Source of the DNA: Desulfobacteraceae bacterium
GTDB lineage: Bacteria > Desulfobacterota > Desulfobacteria > Desulfobacterales > Desulfosalsimonadaceae
Assembly (NCBI GenBank): GCA_003551985.1
Contig: PUOB01000392.1
Span: 1 to 6,530 of the forward strand
Reading direction: 5' to 3'
Length of the DNA stretch: 6,530 nt
How positions within the stretch are numbered: the first letter of the stretch is position 1; the number at the start of each line of letters is the position of its first letter. The translations under genes were made by a program, and so were the position numbers. Under the pieces are notes generated by a model that saw only the letters and a list, made by a program, of their open reading frames with translations, was not told the origin of the DNA and ran no database searches. This document shows, piece by piece, positions 1 to 5,937 of this stretch.

Positions 1-25
1 CACAAGATAAGTGACAGATGGCTAA

Positions 26-134
26 GTTAAAAGTTCCATATACAAGGCGCAGTAATTTTTCATACGCGAAGGCATACAAGTCGTATGTTGAGCGGATGAA
101 AAATTGCTGCAACGTAGTAGATGGGACTTTTTAC
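26..134. repeat. Long imperfect palindrome, MITE/REP-like intergenic element
   Basis: The two halves are inverted copies of each other around position 80. The outer arms are 26-39 and 121-134 (12 of 14 pairs Watson-Crick, one G-T). The middle arms 49-63 and 96-110 match at 14 of 15 positions with one G-T pair, offset by one base from the outer arms. The apex is CATAC (73-77), loop AAGTC, GTATG (83-87). No protein is evident inside it. The element resembles, from memory, non-autonomous palindromic repeats scattered through Desulfobacteraceae genomes; that is recollection, not a search result. It could be a MITE, a REP/BIME-type element, or a structured RNA when transcribed. The palindrome itself is read directly from the sequence. 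Confidence 0.75.
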
Positions 135-146
135 GACGCCATCAAA
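125..146 (+). repeat. Repeat tail, copy 1 (GACTTTTTACGA..CATCAAA)
   Basis: The last bases of the palindrome's 3' arm and the following 12 nt match 18 of 22 positions of 5916-5937 and resemble 4467-4485. Unlike the other two copies it does not abut a start codon; the nearest real gene starts about 190 nt further on. Confidence 0.55.
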
Positions 147-208
147 TTTTAATCCTCAAAATACGCGCATATTCCTGCGGTTAAAATTATCGCCTTTCTT
201 GAACTTGG

Positions 209-227
209 CGAAAAATCCTGTTTTTCG
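209..227 (+). other. Small A/T hairpin
   Basis: Perfect 7-bp arms CGAAAAA (209-215) and TTTTTCG (221-227) enclose a 5-nt loop. It lies in the gene-free leader upstream of the HU-like gene and upstream of the candidate promoter. It could be a weak terminator for something entering from the left, but the stem is A/T-rich and there is no gene in the window for it to serve. The rest of 150-336 shows nothing else beyond the possible promoter and the ribosome binding site. Confidence 0.3.
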
Positions 228-261
228 TTCGGCCACTAACCAGAGGGGCGACTTTAACGCC

Positions 262-290
262 TTGACTTTCTATAAATTTGCATTTATTTA
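262..290 (+). promoter_or_regulatory. Possible sigma70-type promoter for the HU-holB-ricT-metG block
   Basis: TTGACT (262-267) is a good -35 match. After 17 bp comes TATTTA (285-290), only a partial -10 match, in an A/T-rich stretch. Transcription would start near 297, leaving a leader of about 40 nt before the ATG at 337. No better candidate was seen between the palindromic repeat and the gene. The weak -10 box keeps this tentative. Confidence 0.35.
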
Positions 291-326
291 TGGGAGAGTC
301 GCAAAAACAGGCATTAACGTGTTAAC

Positions 327-332
327 AGGAGG
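327..332 (+). promoter_or_regulatory. Strong Shine-Dalgarno AGGAGG deciding the HU start
   Basis: AGGAGG sits 4 nt before the ATG at 337. It fixes the start there, not at the in-frame ATG at 121, which would add 72 residues translated from the palindromic repeat and leader. A short dyad TTAAC-GT-GTTAA (314-325) lies immediately upstream. Confidence 0.85.
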
Positions 333-336
333 AATA

Positions 337-612
337 ATGAACAAGCTGGAAATGATCTCCGCGCTTAAAAAAGAAGCCAATATATCAAAATCCGAAGCTG
401 CAAAAGTGGTCCAGATTTTTTTCGATTCCATGGCCGATGCCCTTGCCCATGAAGAACGGATTGAAATACGCGGGCTGTGCAGTTTTTTTATTAAAAACTA
501 CAAGAGCTATACCGGCAGGAACCCCAAAACCGGGGACAAAGTCCTGATTCAGCCCAAGCGGCTTCCCTTTTTCAAGTGCGGCAAAGAACTGAGAGAACGT
601 GTCAACAAGTAG
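337..612 (+). CDS. HU/IHF-family nucleoid DNA-binding protein
   Basis: The 91-residue product has the length of the HU/IHF family, small basic dimers that bend DNA and act in nucleoid architecture, replication, recombination and transcription. Visible signatures are an N-terminal helical part (about 1-40), the family core at I-E-I-R-G (42-46), the beta-arm RNPKTG (61-66) with the DNA-intercalating proline P63, and the C-terminal FFKCGKELRERVN (78-90). The ending and the I-E-I-R-G run look more like IHF-beta than classical HU, but the subunit type cannot be settled by eye. Unusual residues are Cys48, where the family usually has Gly (RGFGSF), and Cys81, where Pro or Ala is usual (FKPGK). The start is fixed by AGGAGG at 327-332. 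The 3' end overlaps holB by 14 bp, and the gene opens a four-gene block. Confidence 0.93.
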   Translation: MNKLEMISALKKEANISKSEAAKVVQIFFDSMADALAHEERIEIRGLCSFFIKNYKSYTGRNPKTGDKVLIQPKRLPFFKCGKELRERVNK

Positions 613-1651
613 CAAAAACCGGCATGAAGGGGGCGCTGCCGGTTTTGATGCAATAATCGGCCAGCAGCGGCCGGCCGGAATGCTTGCCGCCGCATTGCAG
701 AAAAATGAAGTGCCGCATGCCATGCTTTTTACAGGCGAAGCAGGGGTCGGTAAAAAAACAACGGCCGGCTGTTTCGCCATGGCCGCCAACTGCAAGCAAC
801 CGGCGCCCGGAAGGGACGGCTTTCCAAATGCCGCTTCCAGCATCAACCCCTGCGGTCGTTGCGGACCGTGCCGAAAAATCGACTCCGGAAACCATCCCGA
901 TTTCCATTACATCAAACCGTCCGGCACCCAAATCAAGATAGACCAGGTGCGCTTTCTCTGCAGCGCCCTTGCGTTGAAGCCGAATGAAGCGTCCCTGCGC
1001 ATTGTTTTGATCTCGGATGCCCACCTGATGAATGCGGAAGCCGGAAATGCCATGCTCAAGGTACTTGAAGAGCCTCCGGAAAACACCGTCTTCATACTGA
1101 CCGCGCCCGAGGCCGCCGATATTCTGCCGACCATTGTATCGCGGTGCAGGCAGATCCGCTTCAACCCGATCCCTGAAGATCAAATAGAGGCATACCTGGT
1201 CAAACACGGGAACATGGCGCCGGAAAACGCCATGGTGGTCGCGGCATTGGCGAATGGCAGCATCGGCCGCGCCCTTGCCATCAAGGATGATCAATGGGTC
1301 ATCCGGCATCGAAAGTGGATAATCGATCGAATGGAGATCCTTTTGAGGAAAGCCTCCGGCCATGATTTGTATTTTGCGGAGGCGCTTGCCAAAGACAGGG
1401 AAAAACTTGTCCTTGGCCTGGAAATTATGAAATCCTGGCTGCGCGATATAGCGGTTTCAAAAGTTTTCCCGGACAGGATCGGCAACCGGGATTTAAAAGC
1501 GACAATCAAGGCGCTGTCCGAACAAATTAACATGGACGCATTGATTGAAAAGACATACGCGGTATGGCAGGCCGAACGCGCCATCAAGGCCAATGCAAAC
1601 ATCCGCCTTGCAGTTGAGGCCATGGTACTGAAGCTTTCGGACAGCAGATAA
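599..1651 (+). CDS. holB: DNA polymerase III subunit delta' (clamp loader)
   Basis: This 350-residue protein is the delta' component of the clamp loader, which opens the sliding clamp onto primed DNA. Motifs in order: F-D-A-I-I-G-Q (16-22) typical of the DnaX/HolB AAA+ start; a P-loop-like G46-E-A-G-V-G-K-K-T54; a zinc-module candidate with C65, C85, C88 and C91; L-K-V-L-E-E-P-P (153-160); and the S-R-C motif (181-183) in P-T-I-V-S-R-C. The P-loop is degenerate, with Lys53 where Ser/Thr normally follows GK, fitting the usually non-catalytic delta'. The first zinc spacing is 19 residues, against the usual 8 or so in DnaX/delta' proteins. The start is GTG at 599: an in-frame TGA lies at 590-592 and no other start codon occurs before the conserved F-D-A-I-I-G-Q. 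Only a weak GAGAG (591-595) precedes it, so translational coupling to the HU-like gene, overlapped by 14 bp, is likely. DnaX is the main alternative but is ruled less likely by the length and P-loop. Confidence 0.92.
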   Translation: MSTSSKNRHEGGAAGFDAIIGQQRPAGMLAAALQKNEVPHAMLFTGEAGVGKKTTAGCFAMAANCKQPAPGRDGFPNAASSINPCGRCGPCRKIDSGNHPDFHYIKPSGTQIKIDQVRFLCSALALKPNEASLRIVLISDAHLMNAEAGNAMLKVLEEPPENTVFILTAPEAADILPTIVSRCRQIRFNPIPEDQIEAYLVKHGNMAPENAMVVAALANGSIGRALAIKDDQWVIRHRKWIIDRMEILLRKASGHDLYFAEALAKDREKLVLGLEIMKSWLRDIAVSKVFPDRIGNRDLKATIKALSEQINMDALIEKTYAVWQAERAIKANANIRLAVEAMVLKLSDSR

Positions 1652-1683
1652 AGCAGGTAAACGGATAAAGACAAAATAAATAA

Positions 1684-2418
1684 ATGATTAAAATAATTGG
1701 AATCCGGTTTAAGCCGGCTGGAAAAATATATCATTTCAGCTGCGGCGCTTATGTTTTGAAGGTGGGTGACCGGGTGCTCGTTGAAACCGATCACGGGCTT
1801 GGATGCGGAATCGTTACGACGCCGCCCGTTGTCATGGATCCGGAACAATGCAGGCAACCGTTGAAAAAAATCTATCGCCCTGTAACCGAAGAGGATCTAA
1901 AGCAGCTTGAGGCCAATGCGCTTACTGAAAATGAGGCGTATCAATACTGCTGCAAAAGTATCGAAACACTTGACCTGGATATGAACCTGTTCACCGTGGA
2001 GAGCAATTTCGAAGGCAGCAAGTTGACATTTTTTTTTACCGCGGACGGGCGTGTCGATTTCAGGAAACTGGTGAAGATGCTCGTCAAGCAATTCCGTAGC
2101 AAAATCGAAATGCGACAGGTCGGCATCCGGAATCAGGCCAAAATGTGCGGCGGCATCGGCCGTTGCGGCCGGCAGTTGTGCTGTTCCTGCTTTTTGACCA
2201 AGTTTGACCCGGTTACGATCAAAATGGCTAAAAAACAAGGCCTTTCCCTCAACCCCACAAAAATTTCAGGCGTATGCGGCCGGTTGATGTGCTGCTTGAC
2301 GTTTGAATATGGCTTTTATGAAAAAAAAGCCGGCAAAAGCCACAACAATGAAACCGCCCCGGAAAACAGCCGCCAACAGGACGCGAACAATACCAAACGC
2401 ACAGGAAACAAAAAATGA
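1684..2418 (+). CDS. ricT: PSP1-domain, RicT/YaaT-like protein
   Basis: The 244-residue product has the PSP1 domain layout. Its N-terminus has the I-x-F-x-x-x-G-K-I-Y-x-F pattern (7-18), then G-D-R-V-L-V-E-T-D-H-G (28-38) and G-x-V, followed by the cysteine-rich C-terminal part. Eight cysteines lie in two clusters: C155, C161, C166, C167 and C169, then C198, C203 and C204 (C-G-R-L-M-C-C). In Bacillus subtilis RicT (YaaT) forms a complex with RicA and RicF that carries [4Fe-4S] clusters and affects RNA processing with RNase Y. The equivalent cysteines are present, but the role in this organism is inferred. Residues 217-244 form a hydrophilic, probably disordered tail. It follows holB by 32 nt, a neighbourhood seen in many bacteria (holB-yaaT), and its stop overlaps the metG start. 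No good Shine-Dalgarno is visible; AGG at 1654-1656 is too far away. Confidence 0.9.
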   Translation: MIKIIGIRFKPAGKIYHFSCGAYVLKVGDRVLVETDHGLGCGIVTTPPVVMDPEQCRQPLKKIYRPVTEEDLKQLEANALTENEAYQYCCKSIETLDLDMNLFTVESNFEGSKLTFFFTADGRVDFRKLVKMLVKQFRSKIEMRQVGIRNQAKMCGGIGRCGRQLCCSCFLTKFDPVTIKMAKKQGLSLNPTKISGVCGRLMCCLTFEYGFYEKKAGKSHNNETAPENSRQQDANNTKRTGNKK

Positions 2419-4337
2419 CCGTTCCTTTTTATATCACCACGCCGATATATTATGTAAACGCCCGGCCTCACCTGGGGCATACCTATACCACCATAGCCAC
2501 TGATGTGGCCCGCCGCTTCCACGATATGAAAGGGGCGGAAACGTTTATGCTGACGGGAACCGACGAGCACGGCGACAAGATTGTCAAGGCTGCGGAAAAA
2601 AGCGGGGAAAGCCCCCGGGAATACGCCGACAAGATCAGCCGCCTTTTCAAGGAACTCTGGCCGACGCTCAATATCCACTGCGACCATTTTATAAGGACCA
2701 CGGACCCCGCCCATATATCGGTCGTCATTGAGATCCTTCAGAAAATATATGACCAGGACGACATTTATTACAGTGAATACGAAGGGATGTATTGCTTTGA
2801 ATGCGAACGCTTTTTCAATGAACGGGAGCTGGTGGACGGCAAATGCCCCGATCACGGAAAAGCGCCGGAGGTTATAAAGGAATCCAACTATTTTTTCAAA
2901 ATGAGCCGTTACCAGCAATGGCTTATCGATTATATTAACGAAAATCCCGATTTAATAAGGCCCGAACGGTATAAAAACGAGGTGTTGTCCTTTTTGAAGG
3001 AACCCCTTGAAGACCTTTGCATCTCCAGGCCCAAAACCCGACTTCAGTGGGGCATCACCCTGCCCTTCGACGACCGGTATGTCACTTATGTATGGTTTGA
3101 CGCACTGATCAACTATATCTCCGCGCTGGGCTATCCCGACGGCGAAAACTTCAAAACATTCTGGCCGCATTCTCATCACGTGGTCGCAAAGGATATCCTG
3201 AAGCCGCACGGCATATACTGGCCGATCATGCTCAAGGCCGCCGGAATCGATATCTACAAGCATCTTATGGTCCATGGCTACTGGAACGTGGATGATTCGA
3301 AGATGTCGAAAAGCCTCGGCAACGTGGTGGACCCCATATATCTGAGGGAAACCTATTCAACCGATGCCATACGGTATTTCCTGATGCGCGAGATGGTGTT
3401 CGGCCTGGACTCGGGATTTTCCGAACCCGCCATCATCAACAAGATCAACGCCGACCTCGCCAACGACCTGGGGAATCTTTTTTCCCGGGTATTGGCCATG
3501 CTCCACAAGTATTTCAAATCAACGGTTCCCGAATATCCCGCGGACGCAAAAAAGGATTTTCAGCTGGATTTAAAAGCGGATGCGGCGCAAACCATCGATT
3601 TATTCTGCCGGTCCATGGAAAACTTCGAGTTTCACAAGGCCTTGGCATCCGTTTGGGAATATATCTCGAAAATGAACAAATACGTGGATGTGACCGCCCC
3701 CTGGGAACTGGCAAAAAACAAGGCGGCCAGAGGCCAGCTCGAGGGGGTTATCCGCAACCTGCTTGAAGGCCTCCGGGTCGTATCCGGACTGATATACCCG
3801 GTGATGCCTGAGACCGCCGCCATCATGCAAAGACACCTGGGGCTGAATCCGGATGGACCTTTTTATCGCATCGAGGAAATCCAAAAATGGCCGCAAATTC
3901 CCGCCAACCAAGTGCTGCCAAAAGGGGTGAGCCTCTTCCCGAGGATCGACCCCGATGCTATCCTCAAGACCGAAACGGCCGCGGCCCAACAGGCTGCCCC
4001 GAATCCCGTTGAGGCGGAAATCGAATTTGACGATTTTTCAAAAATCGATATGCGGTCTGCAAAAGTCATCCATGCGGAAAAAATACCCAAGGCCGACAAA
4101 CTGCTCAAGCTTGAGGTGGATCTGGGCGACCACACCCGGACAATTGTTGCCGGTATTGCCCAATTCTACAGCCCGGATACGCTGATCGGCAAAAACGTGG
4201 CGGTGGTGGCCAATTTGAAACCGGTCCGGCTTAAGGGCGTAGAGTCCAGGGGGATGCTTCTCGCCGCCATTTCCAGCGACGACTGCGCCGTTGCCATACT
4301 GGACCGTGAGATGCCCCCGGGGACCCGTTTAAAATAA
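2415..4337 (+). CDS. metG: Methionyl-tRNA synthetase with C-terminal tRNA-binding domain
   Basis: This 640-residue cytoplasmic class I synthetase charges tRNA-Met, including initiator tRNA. The HIGH signature is H19-L-G-H22 and the KMSKS signature is K296-M-S-K-S300. The connective-peptide zinc site has one knuckle, C127-x2-C130 with C144-P-D-H147, the pattern known from Thermus-type MetRS, unlike the four-cysteine double knuckle of E. coli. The helical anticodon-binding domain spans about 370-510. A low-complexity Ala/Glu/Pro linker leads to an EMAP-II/Trbp111-type OB-fold (about 535-640) with D-F-x-K-I-D-M-R and V-A-G-I, which dimerises MetRS and aids tRNA binding. Its ATG overlaps the ricT stop in ATGA, and AGGAAA (2403-2408) provides a ribosome binding site 6 nt upstream. 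It looks intact and is the last gene of the packed block. Confidence 0.97.
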   Translation: MTVPFYITTPIYYVNARPHLGHTYTTIATDVARRFHDMKGAETFMLTGTDEHGDKIVKAAEKSGESPREYADKISRLFKELWPTLNIHCDHFIRTTDPAHISVVIEILQKIYDQDDIYYSEYEGMYCFECERFFNERELVDGKCPDHGKAPEVIKESNYFFKMSRYQQWLIDYINENPDLIRPERYKNEVLSFLKEPLEDLCISRPKTRLQWGITLPFDDRYVTYVWFDALINYISALGYPDGENFKTFWPHSHHVVAKDILKPHGIYWPIMLKAAGIDIYKHLMVHGYWNVDDSKMSKSLGNVVDPIYLRETYSTDAIRYFLMREMVFGLDSGFSEPAIINKINADLANDLGNLFSRVLAMLHKYFKSTVPEYPADAKKDFQLDLKADAAQTIDLFCRSMENFEFHKALASVWEYISKMNKYVDVTAPWELAKNKAARGQLEGVIRNLLEGLRVVSGLIYPVMPETAAIMQRHLGLNPDGPFYRIEEIQKWPQIPANQVLPKGVSLFPRIDPDAILKTETAAAQQAAPNPVEAEIEFDDFSKIDMRSAKVIHAEKIPKADKLLKLEVDLGDHTRTIVAGIAQFYSPDTLIGKNVAVVANLKPVRLKGVESRGMLLAAISSDDCAVAILDREMPPGTRLK

Positions 4338-4344
4338 ACGAACA

Positions 4345-4364
4345 GGACGAAAGATTTTTCGCCC
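4345..4364 (+). repeat. Short hairpin after metG
   Basis: The arms GGACGAAA (4345-4352) and TTTCGCCC (4357-4364) pair with one A-C mismatch around a 4-nt loop, starting 7 nt after the metG stop. There is no T-tract downstream, so it is not a convincing intrinsic terminator. The sequence TTTTTCGCCCCTACGGGC resembles, from memory, dispersed GTAGGGGCGAAAA-type palindromic repeats in other genomes. The remainder (4365-4412) contains only weak small dyads such as GTAC-GCGAA-GTAC (4381-4393). Confidence 0.4.
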
Positions 4365-4414
4365 CTACGGGCAACACCCCGTACGCGAAGTACTCTCAAT
4401 TCTTCAAAAATTGT

Positions 4415-4485
4415 GCACGCCTTGATCTTGTCACGCCATGGCGTGACTACAAAGCCGCCTGAACCAGACTTTTACGAGTGCATCA
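4415..4485 (+). repeat. Intergenic repeat, copy 2, ending at the PBP start codon
   Basis: It shares TTGATCTTG (4422-4430), ACAAAG-CG-CTGA (4449-4462) and a 13-nt tail TACGAGTGCATCA (4473-4485) with 5874-5935, in the same order. The first A of the PBP ATG is the last base of the tail. It carries an extra palindromic segment (4430-4447) absent from the other copy. The stem that is perfect in the 5897-5924 copy is degraded here. Confidence 0.65.
4430..4447. other. 18-bp perfect palindrome
   Basis: GTCACGCCATGGCGTGAC equals its own reverse complement. It lies between the TTGATCTTG and ACAAAG blocks of the repeat, 38 nt before the PBP start codon. It could be a binding site for a dimeric regulator, or simply part of the repeat element. 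Confidence 0.6.
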
Positions 4486-5852
4486 TGTTTAAACGGAAAA
4501 AAAACGCAGGCAAATATGGATTCCAAAGGCTTGCAACACCCGATACAAAATGGCGCGGGTACCAGAAAAGTATAAAAGCCGACGATGAAAAGCAGCAGGC
4601 AATCCGCCGGATGCCCGGGTATTTTGCCGTGCTTGTCATTCTTGCCATTCTTATCCATGGCGGATTCCACCTGCTTGAAAAAAGACTGCCGGATCCATCC
4701 GACACCGTCGTTTCCCTGTATCCCCCGGATGTGGATCCCATTGACCACCAAGGGCTGAAAAATCTCCTTGCTGCCGACACGTTTCGCAACCTCACGGAAA
4801 ACAAGGTGGAAATCAGCACCGGGACAGGCACCTACCAGCTTTACACGAGCATTGACCCGGATCTGCAGCAGTCCATCCTGGCATCCCTTGAAAAGCGGCA
4901 TGCACACCGGATCGGGATCGTGGCGATAGAACCCGACAGCGGAAGGGTTCTCTCAATGGTTTCCTATGACCGGGAGGATCCCGAACACAACACCTGCCTC
5001 TCTGCGGACCTCCCGGCGGCAAGCATTTTCAAAATCGTTACGGCCTCAGCCGCAATGGGGTCCGGCGGGTTTGAAAAACAGAGCCGGTTCACGTATAATG
5101 GCGGCCGGTATACATTGTACAGAAGCCAGCTGAATGCCCGCGAAAACCAGTACACCAATTATGTCAGCCTCCAAATGGCCTTTGCGGAATCAAACAATCC
5201 CGTATTCGGGAAACTCGGGAAAAACGAGCTGGGCAAGGATGTGCTGGAAAAGTACGCCTATGCCTACTACTTTAACCGGCCCATTGAATTCGACCTGCCC
5301 GTGGAAACAAGCGTCCTGGAAATCAATGACACCCCGTACAACTGGGCCGAGGTTGCATCGGGATTCAACCGGACGACGACGATATCGCCGCTGCATGCGG
5401 CAATGATATCCGCGTCCATGGTCAATGGCGGCAGGATAATCAAACCGACTTTAATCGATGTGGCGGCAAGGGAGGACCGGACGGTCTACCGGTGCAGGCC
5501 CGAGGTCCTCTCCCGCACAGTGGACCCTTCAACAGTGGGCGATTTGAACAAACTCATGGGCGCCACGATTCGCTCGGGAACGGCAAGGGGACAGTTTGCG
5601 AACATTTCTTCCAGCCGGGTGCTATCCAGACTTGACATGGGCGGCAAAACCGGTTCGCTCAACCACCCCACCCGGCATATCCGGTATGACTGGTTTACCG
5701 GATATGCCAGGGACCCGGAGGGGTCCGGCAAAATCGCAATCGGTGTCATCGTGGCACACAAGGACTATATCGGAAAACGCGCCGCGACGTATTTTCGCGA
5801 GGCGGTTTTCCAATATTTTCAAAACAGAATTGACACGGATCGGGATGCTTAA
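4485..5852 (+). CDS. Membrane-anchored penicillin-binding protein (D,D-transpeptidase domain)
   Basis: The 455-residue product has a basic cytoplasmic N-terminus, one membrane segment (about 45-64, Y-F-A-V-L-V-I-L-A-I-L-I-H), then a periplasmic transpeptidase domain. All three active-site motifs are present: S180-I-F-K183 (acylated serine), S236-N-N238, and K388-T-G390. The Y-T-S-I-D-P-D-L-Q-Q stretch before the domain is typical of PBPs. It should cross-link peptidoglycan and bind beta-lactams. No glycosyltransferase domain is present, and the space between membrane segment and transpeptidase is only about 60-90 residues, so the pedestal region of FtsI/PBP2-type class B enzymes is largely missing. 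The ATG at 4485 is preferred: the GTG at 4413 would add 24 residues translated from the repeat. Upstream only ACGAG (4474-4478) resembles a ribosome site, and it is supplied by the repeat. A 147-bp spacer separates it from metG. Which PBP subgroup it belongs to is not clear. Confidence 0.9.
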   Translation: MFKRKKNAGKYGFQRLATPDTKWRGYQKSIKADDEKQQAIRRMPGYFAVLVILAILIHGGFHLLEKRLPDPSDTVVSLYPPDVDPIDHQGLKNLLAADTFRNLTENKVEISTGTGTYQLYTSIDPDLQQSILASLEKRHAHRIGIVAIEPDSGRVLSMVSYDREDPEHNTCLSADLPAASIFKIVTASAAMGSGGFEKQSRFTYNGGRYTLYRSQLNARENQYTNYVSLQMAFAESNNPVFGKLGKNELGKDVLEKYAYAYYFNRPIEFDLPVETSVLEINDTPYNWAEVASGFNRTTTISPLHAAMISASMVNGGRIIKPTLIDVAAREDRTVYRCRPEVLSRTVDPSTVGDLNKLMGATIRSGTARGQFANISSSRVLSRLDMGGKTGSLNHPTRHIRYDWFTGYARDPEGSGKIAIGVIVAHKDYIGKRAATYFREAVFQYFQNRIDTDRDA

Positions 5853-5873
5853 AAAAATGTTGATACGGATTGC

Positions 5874-5937
5874 GCAAGCTTTGATCTTGAACGTTTTACA
5901 AAGTCGTCTGATATCGACTTTGTACGAGTGCATCAAA
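5874..5937 (+). repeat. Intergenic repeat, copy 3, ending at the next reading frame
   Basis: It shares TTGATCTTG (5881-5889), ACAAAG-CG-CTGA and the 13-nt TACGAGTGCATCA (5923-5935) with copy 2, and 18 of 22 tail positions with copy 1. The ATG at 5938 follows directly. Confidence 0.65.
5897..5924 (+). other. Perfect 10-bp stem-loop inside repeat copy 3
   Basis: TACAAAGTCG (5897-5906) and CGACTTTGTA (5915-5924) are perfect inverted repeats around TCTGATAT. In RNA the hairpin would end 13 nt before the ATG at 5938, close to the only ribosome-site-like bases (ACGAG, 5924-5928). It has no T-tract and so is not a terminator. Confidence 0.7.

Noticed and set aside
121..336. 72-residue N-terminal extension of the HU-like gene
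   Set aside because: It translates the palindromic repeat and leader, makes the protein almost twice the family length, and ignores the strong AGGAGG at 327-332.
602..1363. 253-codon open frame on the - strand
   Set aside because: It lies antisense to holB, which has clear motifs; the antisense product shows no recognisable domain.
4413..4484. 24-residue extension of the PBP from GTG 4413
   Set aside because: It is translated from the repeat and its 18-bp palindrome and has no ribosome site; the ATG at 4485 gives a normal basic N-terminus before the membrane segment.
5830..5870. TTGACA at 5830-5835 as a promoter, and the near-repeat TTGAyACGGAT at 5830-5840 and 5860-5870
   Set aside because: No acceptable -10 box follows at 16-18 bp. 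The 11-nt pair with one mismatch is too short to interpret by itself.
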